Shown: positions 24,766 to 37,569, counted from the first letter of the stretch. The stretch: DNA of 64,000 nucleotides from Varanus komodoensis (GCF_004798865.1 NW_025335589.1:11985909-12049908); one strand, 5' to 3'. Program-made: numbers and translations. The notes: generated by a model not told the origin, from the letters alone.

Positions 24766-24895
24766 ATTCGGTTGTTACATGCCATCAAATTGTCTCCTAA
24801 ATGCCCTTCAAAATGTCTTGTCCTTCACAGACCTGTTCAGCTCATTTCAATTAATTGTTGCCTTCTGCCATCCCCTCTTGGATGCATCCCTTAAC
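24766..24895 (-). mobile_element. Bov-B / RTE LINE 3' end (antisense)
   Basis: On the minus strand this reads GGACAAGACATTTTGAAGGG, followed by a terminus TTGATGGCATGTAACAACC. This resembles the squamate RTE 3' end, in which the GACATTTTGGAGG block precedes GACTTGACGGCACTTAACAAC. A short block of the consensus I remember appears deleted. It extends only about 130 bp before similarity fades. Confidence 0.6.
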
Positions 24896-27094
24896 ATGGG
24901 AAGAGAGTTTGAAAGTGTCCAAGAAGTTAAGAGCAATGCTGCCAGGATGTCAGATTCTTCCAATGGCTGGAATCCCAGCAGGGTCACTCAAGGTGGAATG
25001 GTCAAAGCAGAGACACCAGACTAAGATGCATGGGCACAATGAATTGGCCAGTGTCTAAAGAGCAGAGCTCAGGTAACACCGTGGATTTCCACCCCCAAAA
25101 CAGATCCCCTACAAATCTCTAGTAGAAGACTAGAACAAGATCTTTCAAGTTCCCATATATGGTAACCACTGTCCCACATTGGCTTTTGTTTGATTTTACA
25201 TTTAATTGCTTTCCTCTTTTTTCTAAGCAGCTTGAAGAATATGATTAAAGGCTGGCATAAAAGTATTTATATTTTTTTTAAATCAACAATAAGCAAAAGA
25301 ACCATACTAGACAACTGTTTGGTGCAGGAGACCACCAACACCCCACCACCCCCGTGTACTACTTTAAGGATGCTATTTAAGGAAAAGAACTAATATATGG
25401 CATAGTTTCTTAGCAGGGCTGCATGTTCACAGTCTTAGCAGATGGATCAGGGTAAGGACTGCACCTCAAGGAGAAGAATGCTAGCAGGCAGCCAGTGGCT
25501 CGGCACTTGGAAGAGCAGCTCACAGATCCATCATTGCCCCTGAGTGTGCATTCCTTCATGCACAGAGATGATCTGCATACGATTTTTATTTACATAAGCA
25601 GCTAGGAAGCCTGCATTCTTCAGCGTGCCAGGTGTCCCATGCAAGCCTACGCAGGAATACTCTGTGTGCACAGCATAAATATATACATAGAGGTGAAGGA
25701 TGAGAGAAGAGGTCGGATTCCCTTGCTCCCCAACCCTGCACACATGTTTTGCATGCTGTCCTTGAATTTGCAAAGGCCTATGTAGCTGTGAGATTACAAA
25801 GCCCACAGTGTTAATGGAAGTTATTTTGCCAACTGCTATTTATCACCTTCTGTTTAGTTGCTTCATGTCTGCAGATGAGCAAACCTGTTCTTCAAGGTGA
25901 GGCAGACGGTTGTGCCAACCAAAGCTATGCACAAGTTCTCTTATCCCCACATACCTGCTCCTGCTTTTTTCTTTTCAGAGCTATAGTTTAAGGTCACCTT
26001 GAGAAATTTACCTTGAGGGATGTAAGTTTTATTTCAAAACACAGTTAAAACTTTTATTTGCCATCTGCTTGTTTATATATTCCTAGTCTGAGGAGCCAAG
26101 AAGCTGAATATGATGAATGCTCACACAAGCCAGGTAATAAACTTTGCTAAAACGGGGGATTTATGTTTACATTCCCATTTCAGGAAAGTTTTCTCTTTAC
26201 AAGCTCGATGCTCCAAGCATGAGGTGGAAACCTTGGTATGCAGGTACCAGAAGGCACAGGGATGTTGATATTTTTTGTCCAGAATGGGTCACTGAGCTTT
26301 GAAGAGAGGGCTAGCTTGTTTGAGAGATGAATGGATACCCAAGGGGTGCCTTCTTTCCTCCCAGTAATGGGCAAAACCCAGCGGGGCCTCATGGGGCCGG
26401 GGTGCTTCAAAATATAACTCTGGAAAAAAGCAAAAATGCTCATTTCCAGATAGGTACAGGTCAGTTGAGTGCCATTCTTCCAGCTCCTCTGGCCTTTCCC
26501 ATGCTGGAAATGAGATTTCTACTCATTCTGGATTATTTTGAGAAGCACCAAAGCCTTGCAGCATGAAATGTAGGTCATGGGAGCAGATGGGCAGAATATG
26601 ATGCAGCCCATTTAAAAAAGAATCTTAATGCTAAAAATAACAATACTAGAAAGCATAAACACGTGGTAGTTGAGCTAATGGCATACACAGACAATTTGCA
26701 ATCCTGGACATCACAGTCTTGTGTGTGTGCAGGGAACACATGTTATCAATCACATATTGGATGTTACTTTCTTCCCGTACAATCATAGTTCTATGCTTTC
26801 AAACTGCTTCTACATTCTTAACACTTTGGAACAGCAGCAACAAAATAGTTTGGCAATCCTAATTACTCTTAACATGTTCAGTTAAGCATTTTACACTTGA
26901 GTCATAACACTGTCAAGACTCCAGGAATAAACCAAGTTTGTTTCTTCTTTCCTGGTATCCATACCATTTGCTGCCCTCTGGATTGGCATTTGGGCATTAT
27001 GACCAAGATGTTCAGTATGACTTGGCACAGTAGTAATGGTTTCATATGGTTTGAAGACTGGTCAGTTATGCTCTGCTCTTTTATATTTATACTT
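24896..27094. other. Mostly unclassified DNA
   Basis: Apart from the SINE head at 25125-25190, no repeat or gene is recognised. Short frames of at most 91 codons only. Confidence 0.4.
25125..25190 (-). mobile_element. tRNA-derived SINE, 5' head only
   Basis: On the minus strand: AAGCCAATGTGGGACAGTGG, TTACC, then a degraded B-box region TTGTTCTAGTC. This is the head of the SINE type found whole at 11479-11720; the body and tail are absent. Confidence 0.55.
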
Positions 27095-27680
27095 TTATTT
27101 TTTTATTTTAAACCATTATCTGAACAATTCTGGGCGGCTCACACCAACTAAATAATCAACAATTACAAATATCCCTCCATAACACAAGTGGCAGAAGAAA
27201 AATACCACATAACAATTAAAAACGTTAAAGAGCAGAAACTAAAACAGCAAATAAATTGCTCACAGAAGGCCTTTAGGAAAAAGGAAGCCGCTTCACCAAC
27301 TTTCGGAAGGTTGCTGATGAAGTGAGATGGGTTCCCCTTTGAAGGGAGTCTCAGAACCCAGGTGCAACCATCAAAAAGGCTTTCTCCCTGGAACCAGCTA
27401 AATATAACACAAGAAGGCCTCTGAAGTTGATCTCAATGAAAGTGCATATTTGTTCAGAAGGTGCTCTTACATGTATTTTGTTCCTAAACCATCAGCATAA
27501 TTTTGAATTGCACCCACAAACAAACTGGAAGTCTCTACAGCTGCTTTAGTAAGGGAGTCATATATTCTTTGTGTGGAGTCCCTGTTAACAAGCAGGCTGG
27601 TGCATTCTGGGCTGCTTGGAGTCTCTGGAGACTCTGTAGATCCTGTTGCTATAATCTGTTATGTTATAACAAGATATATG
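27095..27680 (-). mobile_element. CR1/L2-like LINE, 3' region (antisense)
   Basis: In plus-strand reading the order is the reversed 3' UTR with A-rich runs (27095-27260, including CAATTCTGGGCGGCTCACAC), then AGAAGGCCTTTAGG, AAAAGGCTTTCTCCCTGG, GAAGGCCTCTGAAGTTGATC and GCTGGTGCATTCTGGGCTGC. It ends near TTGCTATAATCTG. The same block order occurs in many squamate LINE 3' ends, covering the last part of the RT ORF and the UTR. The copy is diverged and has lost coding capacity. Confidence 0.75.
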
Positions 27681-27819
27681 GATGCTTCTCATCATCTATC
27701 ACCATCACCAGCCATTCCAGAGAGGAGGTGTGGCATTCCAGCACAACCTGGCTGAGACATTAAAAAAAATCTATCTATCTTTTCATTTATTTTGTACTCT
27801 TCATTCCTTTTTCATTGTG

Positions 27820-27928
27820 CATTGTGATTATTTTTTTCTGATTGCAAACTTGTTTTATTGATTGTACATTATGCCATATTTTGGCTGAGGAATGGGATAA
27901 AAGTGCTTTAAGCAAATAAATAAAAAGT
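27820..27928 (+). mobile_element. LINE/SINE 3' tail
   Basis: TTTTATTGATTGTACATTAT, then TTTTGGCTGAGGAATGGGAT and AAAAGTGCTTTAAGCAAATA with AAATAAAA, is a typical retroposon 3' end. It lies about 140 bp beyond the antisense LINE and points the other way. Confidence 0.5.
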
Positions 27929-29054
27929 CACTCTGGCCAGAACTACATTCCAAGTCAAGTCAGGCTCAGAAGAACTTCCAAACTAAGCCATCAAGCTTGT
28001 GTTTTCAAGGGGTCTACTATCCCATTCAACATTTTTGTTGAGACCCTGGTTTGGCATTGGATCACAAGTTGTTCAGGTCTAGTCTATGACTGTGACTATG
28101 GTAGAGATATGTAAAAAGAAGCTAGTCTGGGAGTGTGGAACAAACTTTTGCACAGAAACAAGTTGGATGCAATGAACCACGTTTCAAGCTTGTTGGCAGG
28201 GTGAACTAAAAATACAAGGATTTATTGCTTGGCCTCACATGGGTAGAGGCCTGTCAATAAGTATCATGAGCCTATATAGAGGTGGATAAATGAATGGTAA
28301 AGAAGAAGCTTACAAAAAACAAAAAACCTCCCCCCAAGCTGCTTGGCTTCAGGCAGCACTTGAACTGGGAAGCACAGTGCTTCAGACTCAGAGGTAAACC
28401 CAAGCCCTTCCTGCCTTGACAAAATAAAGCTCCAACATATTATATTTTCACATTCTGCCCTCACCCTATCTCCCAAATACGCTGAGTTTAAATTTAAAAT
28501 AAATTGCCTTTCCTTGCAAATGAGATTTTAATTTTTCAGTACAAACCATTTTTGTTCCTCCTGAAAATACTATTGCTTATTTAAGATGCAGCTTGCTAAT
28601 GGTAGCAAGATTTTCTTTTTCATTTCACCTATGTCTTAGTGTTCTTGTGTGAAAATTCACATCTGGTTATTTTGTCTTGAGAATCTCTGCTTTATAATAT
28701 TGTTTCCATCTCTAAATTGAATTTAGTTAATTGAATATTAAATTGCGCTTCCTGAAATTTGGAAATCTAGTTATGTCTCAATTAGAGCCTGTAGAATTTC
28801 TTGTATATAATGTCAGGCATTAAGGGAAAAGAATTATCTGTCCCAGGTGCAAGTTTGTGTTTGTGTCTGTGTTCTGTATTTCATAGGTTAAAAAACAAGA
28901 CAAGACCAGGGAATGGCCAAGTGCTTCTCCTTGAACAACTTTTTTTAAAGGATTACTTACTGTAGCTGGTACATACTCGACCACATCCATAACCTGATGA
29001 CACAGGTCTTTATTTTGTACAAAATTATTTTCAAGTTTGGGGTTTTTTCTTTTT
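27929..29054. other. Unclassified DNA including an AT-rich unique stretch
   Basis: 28470-28870 is AT-rich with several AATTAG/TAATT-type and TTGCAAAT words and no repeat similarity. It is a candidate conserved non-coding stretch (see findings). Confidence 0.35.
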
Positions 29055-29945
29055 CTGTTTGTTTTGTTCCATAAAAGGTCTCAAGGAGACTTACCATTTA
29101 CAACTTAACTACGATTAAAAACTTAGAACAGTAAAGCAATTTAAAAAGAAGAGCCAATAACATTTAAAAGAATTTGGAAGCTACATGGAACAAATAGGTA
29201 TTAACAGCCCATCTACAACTAAACAGGAAAGGTCCAGACCAATGTCCTCAGATGAAAAGCTCCACAATCAAGGTGACAACAAAGAGTAGGACGTGTCTTG
29301 TGTTCCAACCAGTCTAGCCAAGAGAAGGGGTGGGATGTGCAGAAAATCATTCCAAGCTGATCTTAAAATTATGGGCAAGTTATCTTACAGATGGCCAGGC
29401 CCCAAACTCCTGTATAGATACAGGTAACATCTTCAGTTTTGCCCCTAAACAAATTGGAGGCCACTGTGCAGTTGATGGAAGGCTTGTGTAATATGGTCAT
29501 AAACGGGTGTGCCAGCAAGCAATTTGGCTGCCAGTTTGAGGTAGCAGAAGAGTCTTTAAGGGTAGTCTCACAGCATGTAGTGCACTAATCTAAATGAGAA
29601 GTGAACTTGGAGATTTACTTGAATCTAATAATGAGCAGAGGAGCAACAACAGAGGAGATCTCTGCCTTCCTGCTCCTTCCAGCTCTGCCATTCAACCATC
29701 ACAATACCATTATTTAGGGGACCCAGAATTGCCTTTCCTAGGATTTCTCCTCAGTATGGTGAAATCCACCTTCTCAAGGACAGGACACCACATCAAAGCT
29801 GGGCATAGGCTGTCCTAGATGCAACCACCCAGCTCTTCAAAATGATGCTGGATCAAGGATCATCCACCACCTCTAGTGACCTGACAACTGGATCCTTCAT
29901 GGTGCAACCTAATTCAGAGCAGGTTGTGTTCTTAATCTAATGTTT
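29055..29945 (-). mobile_element. CR1/L2-like LINE, about 0.9 kb of 3' region (antisense)
   Basis: This is the longest piece of this LINE family in the window. In plus-strand reading: the reversed UTR (AAAGGTCTCAAGGAGACTTA, then A-rich DNA), TGGCCAGGCCCCAAACTCCT, AAATTGGAGGCCACTGTGCA, AATTTGGCTGCCAGTTTGAG and AGTGCACTAATCTAAATG. RT-coding antisense follows to CAACTGGATCCTTCATGGTG and GAGCAGGTTGTG. The order matches the similar copies at 27095 and 54350, and this copy extends further into ORF2. Coding is destroyed. Confidence 0.8.
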
Positions 29946-29964
29946 TAGACTTCCACAGCCTAAC

Positions 29965-30120
29965 TAGTGATATGTATTTATGCATTATTTTATTACAATC
30001 TTTCTAAACTGACCTTCACTGAAGAGATATTAGGGTAGTGAACAGTAAGCAGAAGCAATGAAAACAGTAAAATGCAGCAATTAAAATTGCAATAGGACAG
30101 ACTAACCAGGAAAATAGGGG
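29965..30120 (-). mobile_element. Probable LINE 3' tail (antisense)
   Basis: TTATTTTATTACAATCTTTC, ACTGACCTTCACTGAAGAG and ATATTAGGGTAGTGAACAG, then an A-rich stretch, look like the reversed 3' end of a second CR1/L2-like copy. It lies immediately next to the longer one. Confidence 0.45.
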
Positions 30121-31823
30121 AAAAGAATAAATAAATGACCTGGTACTGAGAGGATAACAGAACTGGCAATTAGTAGCTTTCCATGCTTATCTAATAAACT
30201 TCAATGACATTCAGAGAATAAAGTAACATACTAAAAACAGTTTTGTTTTTTTGGTGTTACTGATGCAAAATATGCAAAACCAGCAAAGCATTTCCTCAAA
30301 GTTCCTTAAAACTTTCATGTGGAGGATTAATGGGAAGGAGAAGGAGGAGGCAGGCATGAGGGAAAACAGAACGGTTTAGTCGCTTCATTGAAAAACAACA
30401 GAGCTAGTCATTTGTGAATATTGCTGACACACAGATGCAGGAAGGCCTTATTTCATGGAAGGGCTGCTTTCTCTATTGATGTTATGTGTGACTTCACTAA
30501 TCTCTGTGCAGGTGATTCTGTCCTGAACTGTATTACAAAAGCTATTAGCAAACACGGGGCATTCTTCACTTTCCAGCATTAATTTAATGAGCTCACCTAC
30601 TCTGATATGCACAGGAAAATCTCCTAATGCTAGCTCTGGAAAAGAAGGATATGGTCTAAATTCTGGGGTATTCTGACACATTAACTTAGTTATCAAAGAA
30701 GCAGAAGGGGCTATATTTAGAGATGGAAGGATTCTGTCCGTTTTACTTTCTTCTGAATTTGAATTTCTTAATTCTTAGTTTTTTTCTCATCCCAAAGATA
30801 AAGAATTTGGAAAGTTTGGAAAAATTCTCCTAAAAATCTAGCAAGTTGAGTTGTTCTACCTGCCTACCATATAGCTGTTAAAGACAAGAACCCTGTTAGA
30901 AATAGCAGTCTTAAACCATCACAAACATTGCTGAATACTCAACGGTTACAACTCAGATTTTAAAGACCCCATTATTCAAAGCCCTGGGCCTGGATGGATG
31001 ATCTCTCCAGACCCAAGGCTTTGCTTTCTCCCACATTCATCTTTTAAAGTTCTTTCTGTATTGAGTATGAGTCAATTTGAAAATTGTTGGTTAATTGTAT
31101 TAAAATTTCTAACTTCCTTAGTTATATTATTTTTATTAATCTTTAGCAAGGGGACAGGAGTGAATCCTTGAAACCAACTTGATCTGTATCTAAGAACTAT
31201 TTGCACCCAGATCTCCAGAATATAGAGGCAGGGCACATAGCTTTTAGTATTTTAATGAGCAGCTTCTTTGTTTCATTATAAAGGATCTACAATGCATAAG
31301 CAGCAAAACAGAAATACCTCTGACTCTATAGTGTGGATGCTCACTCAACCCAGTTCTCTAGCAATGTCTTCCCAGACTTTCAGGAGCTGAGTTCTGAAAG
31401 GATTTCAACTTGGTGGAAGAGTGCCTATTTTGCGTATGTGCACGCGGAAGATCATAGGTATCACCAGTGAGAAGGAACTGTTCACAAGTGGTGTGTAAAA
31501 CGTCTGCCTGAAGGTTAAACAACATGATATGTTAAAAACACACCATTCAGTTGGCACTCTCCTCCCTTACACTAAAGTAAGTGTGGGGAACCCACATTAG
31601 GACTGTCAAACACTAGTGGGAGAGGCTTAAACCTTCTTCCATTTGCTTTTCCCCCCAAAACATTTCTGTCAACTCCACTCCCCCACTGCAGAAGAAAAGA
31701 GAAAAAAATTGTGCTCAGGCACTGATGGAGGCTTCCTCTCTTTTTTAACCCTCTCCCAGAATTTTGGAAAACAACCCTTCTTGGACACAGTGGGCCTGAT
31801 CTGGAATAGGACTTACTTAAGAG

Positions 31824-31856
31824 CAGGGGTGGGCAATGTGCAACCCTCCTAGTCCT
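31824..31856 (+). mobile_element. hAT-like element, left-end relic
   Basis: CAGGGGTGGGCAATGTGCAA followed by CCCTCC matches the start of a common squamate hAT-type element with a CAGGGGTGGGCAA end. The rest of the element is not present. Confidence 0.4.
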
Positions 31857-32110
31857 CACTGTTGCATTTAGTGCAGCAGAAGCAAAAAAATAATAAGATC
31901 AATGACTAAAACATTCCCATTTGCTACAGCACTTACATGGCTTCCTAGCAGAAAAGTGGGGAGAATAGCTTTGTTTAAAACCAAATGGAGCTGCTTTATT
32001 TTTGCTTCTGCTGCTGTGCCACCAAATTTCAGTAACACACAGGGATTTCCCCTCTCTTCTTGTTTCTGTGCTGCCAATTCTTGGCAGGTAGAACTGAGTT
32101 ATTTAAATGG

Positions 32111-32142
32111 ATCCATCCATCCGCCTGCCTGCCTGCCTACCT
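32111..32142 (+). repeat. Short tetranucleotide repeat (CATC)n(CTGC)n
   Basis: About three CATC-type units pass into about five CTGC-type units. Confidence 0.85.
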
Positions 32143-33032
32143 ATTTCTGATTTCATGCAGTTTCATATGTTCCCATGAAACTGATTTAAAATCATGACAT
32201 CCTGCCATTTTGTTGAAAATTAAGGTTGATTCGTTGTTTATTTGGTTTTTGGAATGCATTAATTAATTTGAAAGTGCAATGCTATGCCTGTTGAGACAGA
32301 AAAAAGGCTCACAATCCCCAGCATTCCCTGTCCTTCCATTCTGCCTTTGTGAAAGGAGTGCCCAGTTTCCTCAGAAGGCACCAGGGCAGGGACAAAGCCT
32401 AGGGGCTCCCAGTTCCCTTGGCTTTGCTCTGATGAAGTGGGCATGGTAAGCCCAGCTGAGACACCTGTCTAAGTTCCTTGGAAGGCTTGGTTGTATCAAC
32501 CCAGCAAAAATCAGCATAGGCGGAAAAGAGCAGCTGCATATTTTCCTGCAAGGCCCCATTGGAAATAGCTGTCAGCCCCTGATAGGTAGAACTTTGCTTA
32601 TACCAATGTTGTTCTTAGTGACTGTTGACCTACATACACAATGGCATGGAGGAATTTTGCAGTGTGAACCAACTTTGCTACTGTTAAGAATGATGTACTT
32701 GTTATTACTGTGGTACCAGTTTTCGTGATTGAGTTATCCTGTGGTTTTTGGTATCATCTCATTTTGTGTGATGGTATTCTGGTACTGGCAATGGAAACGC
32801 ATGCTAATTCACAAATCTGTCACCAACTGTGAAGGATATGATTTGATTTAAGTAGAGCATGATTTACTGTTTACAGTAGTAGCAATTTACCAAATGTTCA
32901 TTTTTGCTATTTGCTTGCAAATGTTCCTTTTCAGAAGAGCTTTTCAGAGATACAGCATCTCATTTTCATCATGGCCTCAGGGTGGGGGTAACAGTTATGA
33001 CAGTCAGCAATTCATACTTAATAATAATTAAA

Positions 33033-33067
33033 TATTTCAAGCCAACAAATTGGCATGGCTTGAAATA
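33033..33067. repeat. Perfect 12-bp hairpin
   Basis: TATTTCAAGCCA (33033-33044) and TGGCTTGAAATA (33056-33067) are exact reverse complements around an 11-nt spacer. Confidence 0.85.
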
Positions 33068-34898
33068 ATAACTGTATAGCAAATGAGAAGCCATTCAGCA
33101 GATTAATGATTTAGAAAAGTTCTGTCAGGATTCTTGCAAAAGAAAGTAATTCATTTTTAAAAGCAGCAATTTCAGGAGATACTGCTTACTTCTACTTTTT
33201 TTCTTCCACCTCTTTAGAAGCAGGAAGCTTATGGCATCATCCCTATCTGGCTGATACAAGTATGCAATATTACATATCAACTGGTTTTAAAATTATACTA
33301 GGACAAGGATACATTTTTCAGATTAATCTGGTTTCTGTTTACCCACCTTCTTCCAGCATTTGTAAGGTGTGTTCATGAACTGACAAATTCTTTCAATGAT
33401 ATGTAGGTTGGGTTATTTTTCAATATAATTGCCTGTAGAACACTTTAAATAATTTTATTTTTGTAAGTTCTGTCCTTGAATAAGTCCACCCCCTAAAAAC
33501 CTGTATATTCTCTCTTCATGTTACACTGGACCATATCTCAGGCAGCTTATGTTATACACAACCTCCACAATGACATCTGCATCTTTAATTTGATGTATGG
33601 TGCTGACATGAGCAAGGGAAGAATAATGCATGGCTTTTCAGAAAAGGATGTGGTAGTATCACATTCAGACTGGTGAGCCCTGATCTGCTCAGAGAACAGA
33701 TTTCCAGGAACTCCTCCTGTCCTATTTGGCCTCTGCATGTTGTTTTTAACACACATGGAATACAGAGAGCCCTGACTGTTTTATATCATCCTTAGCATAT
33801 TTTAGAATTTATTTTATTTTGGAAAATCAGAATGATGGGGCTGGGGCAGCAGTTAGGAATGGAGTCTGCATTGCTTTACTAGCAATGGTAAGGGCTTAAT
33901 AACAACAGTATCATAAACAGCTTCAAACTGCCTGTGTTGCAAAAACAAGGAGACCACAGCCAAACTCTTACCTACTATCTTGCCCAGTGCAGTTCTCTAA
34001 CACATGCTGTAGTTGAAGTGGCTAGTGTCTCCTGATGCTTACAAGCTAGGATAGGCCATCTTTGTTTGGCTATCAAGTTAGGTTCCTGTACTGCCTTTGA
34101 ATGGTTAATTCTAACCCACTTGAGGAGGAGAGCCTGGATTTGTCACACACCCTGAAGCAACCATGTCCACAGTGATTCCTAGCCCATGTTTTCCTCCAAT
34201 CAATCAGCCCAAAGGGCTGGCCTGACTTCAGAGATCTCACCTGAGTGTCCAGGTTGCACCATGCATGCCAGTAGTTGGAGCCTATCTAGCCACTTGGTCA
34301 AATTCCCAAATTCTTTGGGTAGGAAGAAGAAACATCTCCAGATGTTTTGAAGTTTAACTTCAAGAAACCCATTTCTGTATGACCAGTGCTCATGAATCCA
34401 GGAGAATAATGTCCATACATTTGGAGAACCACTTCCACGTAGAGTAAGCAAGAAAAATGGTCTGATACTCATGGCCAATGAGAAGGATTCTTCAGCACCC
34501 GGTGGTGATCCACTATGGCTTATTTCAGGTTTGACAGCCAAGCGCACATTGCCTTGGCTATGATTGAACTGCCAGCAGAGGAACATGGTTGGTTCACATA
34601 AACACATCCTGCTCCCATTTGATTGACTACAGCTCATGGCACTCTTTGTCTCCAGCAAGCCTCATGTCTTTTCTTTGCCGAAGGGCAAGGGCAAGCCTAC
34701 TTGCACCTGCAGCATACAGTTTGGAAGAAGCAACAGAGCCACCCAGATCCAGATGCTTCAAGTGGCCAAGAACTCAGAAACTATACCAGGAATTGGACAC
34801 AGCTGGAGAGGAAAACCTGCAAGGATAGTAGACCTTTCTCTCTGTACTAGGGATGTGCTGAGGGGTGGGGTGGGGCAGTGGATATGGTATTGATAAAG

Positions 34899-35026
34899 TC
34901 CTCTTCTCCAACCTGGTACACTCTAGATGCTACAACTCCCAGAATTTCTTACTATTGACCATGATGGCTGGGCTTATGGCAGTTAAAATCCAAAACATCT
35001 GGAAGGATCCTGGTTTGGAAAAGCTG
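34899..35026. mobile_element. Short hAT-like MITE, copy 2 (128 bp)
   Basis: The left end TCCTCTTCTCCAACCTGG runs into ACACTCTAGATGCTACAACT and CCCAGAATT. The right end reads ACATCTGGAAGGATCCTGG and TTTGGAAAAGCTG. The two halves are inverted copies, as in the 138-bp element at 54672. The flanks TGATAAAG and ATGTAAAG may be a decayed 8-bp target duplication (5 of 8). The copy is more diverged than copy 1. Confidence 0.65.
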
Positions 35027-36003
35027 ATGTAAAGCTTCCCAGAATCCACTTCTGGAATATCCCAGATTGAATCTGGAATCTTTCTTTAGCAAAAGCAAGG
35101 GCTCTACTTGTGAAATGTTTATCAGCACAATTGTTGGATCCCCATCTCTTACAGAGCTACACAGAAAGGACTACTGACGCTCTTTGTGGCACTATCAGGG
35201 TCAGAGAAGCTAGCATGGGCAGAACAGCATGTGGAAGTCCACTTCCACCAGTACAGTTCCATGCGAGGAGTAATTTGTGCATCCACAGAGAATGAGATCT
35301 GGTCCCTCTGATGGTCCCTGAGAATATCTTAATGTTTCTTTCCTCTTTTCTCATGATATATTCCAATATGGGGGTGGGTTAGTATGTAATCTGTTAGTCT
35401 TTTATCTGAGTGTTGTGATGAAGAAGTTATTAATATACACAATGAAAAGAGAAGGATCAAGTGATGGATTTAGGTGCTTTTAACCCTAACCCTCTCCTAC
35501 ACTACTTCAGGATTGAAAGCACCTAAATGCAACAAATTTATCTTGTACAATACGTTCTGGAAAATTGAAATATGTTGGGAGATAACTACTGGTACCAAGT
35601 ATTTGTGTTGGAAAGCCATGCATAAGATGAAATTTTATAGATAACTTGTAAACTCTTGAAAGTCAAGGCTAACATGTTAGCATTGGCACATTCATTTGCT
35701 GATATGAATACAGCAGCAATACTGTGACTAGATTCTTTTCAAACTATTTTGTATAGCTTAACAAGATGTTGAAAATAAATAGTGCAGGTTATGCCAAAAG
35801 CAACAAACTCAGCATTAGATCTTCTGCCTATTCTTTCCAGGGCCGTGGGTCCTTGGTCCAAGACCACAACTTTACAATGATTCAGTCCCCTCACACTAAC
35901 ACAGAAGTGTACACATGCACACACACTTTTTATCAATGGCTCTACAAACATTCCTGTGCCAGCTTAAAGACCAGCAAGCCAAAGTATACTCAGACATCAT
36001 TAT

Positions 36004-36004
36004 C

Positions 36005-36041
<37 letters not shown>
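36004..36041 (+). repeat. Microsatellite (ATC)n
   Basis: About 12 to 13 uninterrupted trinucleotide units. They produce artefactual poly-His and poly-Asp open frames on the two strands. Confidence 0.95.
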
Positions 36042-36191
36042 GACCTATTGTCTTCTTCATGATCTTGCATCTCTCTTCAGTTCTTCTCTGTTCCCCTGCA
36101 AAGTGTAAGGCTGTGCTGCTCTTGAAACCCAGGAACACTGATGTGAGTTTGTTCTATTTCCTGCTGCATCTTATAATGGATGATCTTACTC

Positions 36192-36305
36192 CAGAGGTAT
36201 GGAACCTCTAGCCTGACATTTCATTGTGGCCTTCCTGGGATCTCAATCCAGTCCACTGAGATTCTCCTGAGAGCTATGACCCCTTTCCATTGGTCATACC
36301 CCATT
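36192..36305 (+). mobile_element. Possible hAT-like relic
   Basis: CAGAGGTATGGAACCTCTAG followed by GTGGCCTTCC and TCCTGAGAGCTATGACCCC resembles a squamate hAT-type repeat beginning CAGAGGTGTGGAACC. No right end or target duplication was found, so the call is weak. Confidence 0.3.
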
Positions 36306-37569
36306 TCTTCCAGTCACTAATCATTTGTCAGTTGCCCAGCTTTGGTGTGCTGTTTCTCTTATTCTAAAATGTTGACATGTTTCTTTGATGGCATCGTTCC
36401 AGGAAACCAGAGGACCAAACTAAATGTTTCTTCTAGCATGCACTGCAGAGCTATGTGTGCTAAATCTCTATACCTTAAGGTAAGCATGCATGGACCAATT
36501 CAGACTGGGAACAAAACACTGCAGGAGGCAGTAAGCTTCTGCCACCCTCATTTTTATTCTGAAATTCCAGTGTTCTCACATGGTAGGGGGAAGTGTTAAA
36601 AAAAAAGAAAAGAAAATAGCTCCACTGGAATGCAAACAGAGCGGAACAAAGTGGGCAGTGGGAGTATTCCTGGCTGCACAGAATCCAACAAATATACTGA
36701 AGGTGATCAAGTTTACAACGCTCTTGGTCAACTTAATGGAATGAGCATCCAGGTGCCCCTTCATTCCATGTGAAGTAGCTGGTTGGAAATTGTGTTAGGA
36801 TGAGAGGGTAAATTAAATTACACATTTTCCCAAAGTGATTGCTTTTTCCCCCTTAAACATTTCTGGAATATTCTGTACAATTCATCAGGATTACTTTGAC
36901 CCATGGCATAATTCATTTAAAAAGTTTTATTCCTCTTTCCACTTCTACCTATTTCTATGTTTTTAATGGTGTAAATTATGAAGTATAACAATTAGGAGAA
37001 CCACATACTAGAATAACACATGCATACAGCTGAAAAATTTAGGATATGGAATACTGATTCTCAGTATACCTACAGAAGTCCCATCAGGGACCATGGGAAG
37101 ACAAAATATAGACCTGTATCTACTGCCTCTCCATGTGAATTTCAATACTTCAGGTTCCCAGTTTAACAATATATCCCCACTTTCAACTTAAAAAAAATCC
37201 ATTGAAGTGAAATAAACTTCTGGTGACCAGGCATGGATCTCTGAGTCTGTAAACTCCATTCAGTTCTGATCTTCAAAAAAGACTCAATAAATTCACTGCA
37301 AAATGAATTTTTGGGGTTGGAATTCTTTAATTTCTTGGTGTTCTTAAACAACTGGCTTGGTTCAGTACAAGTGAGAAAACATTGAGGCAAGTCACTAGCT
37401 CCCCACCCTGCACTGTCATCCTTCACACCCTTCATGTGAAGAGGACAACCTTCTGTAGTGGGAAGCCTTGCCATGTGCACCAACTCTTGGTGTGATTTAG
37501 AAGACCATTGATCAGAGCTCCAAATCATGCAGAAGGCCTCCATGGAAGGGACAGTTGCCCAAGAAGAAT

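Larger units (their letters stand above)
30121..34898. other. Long stretch without recognisable gene
   Basis: Mostly unclassified. It holds a hAT-like end (31824), a CATC/CTGC simple repeat (about 32111-32142) and a perfect 12-bp hairpin (33033-33067). The longest open frame in the whole window (34200-34658, minus, 152 codons) lies here. It has no domain I recognise, and its length fits chance. Confidence 0.4.

Noticed and set aside
28340-28420. Possible tRNA-derived SINE head on the minus strand
   Set aside because: A B-box-like word is present, but no A box or SINE body could be aligned.
34200-34658. Longest open frame (152 codons, minus strand)
   Set aside because: No domain, compositional or splice-site support, and the length is within chance for 64 kb of AT-rich DNA.
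35480-35497. Interstitial telomere-like AACCCTAACCCT
   Set aside because: Only two units, which is within chance.
35896-36138. Poly-Asp / poly-His open frames
   Set aside because: They are produced by the ATC microsatellite.
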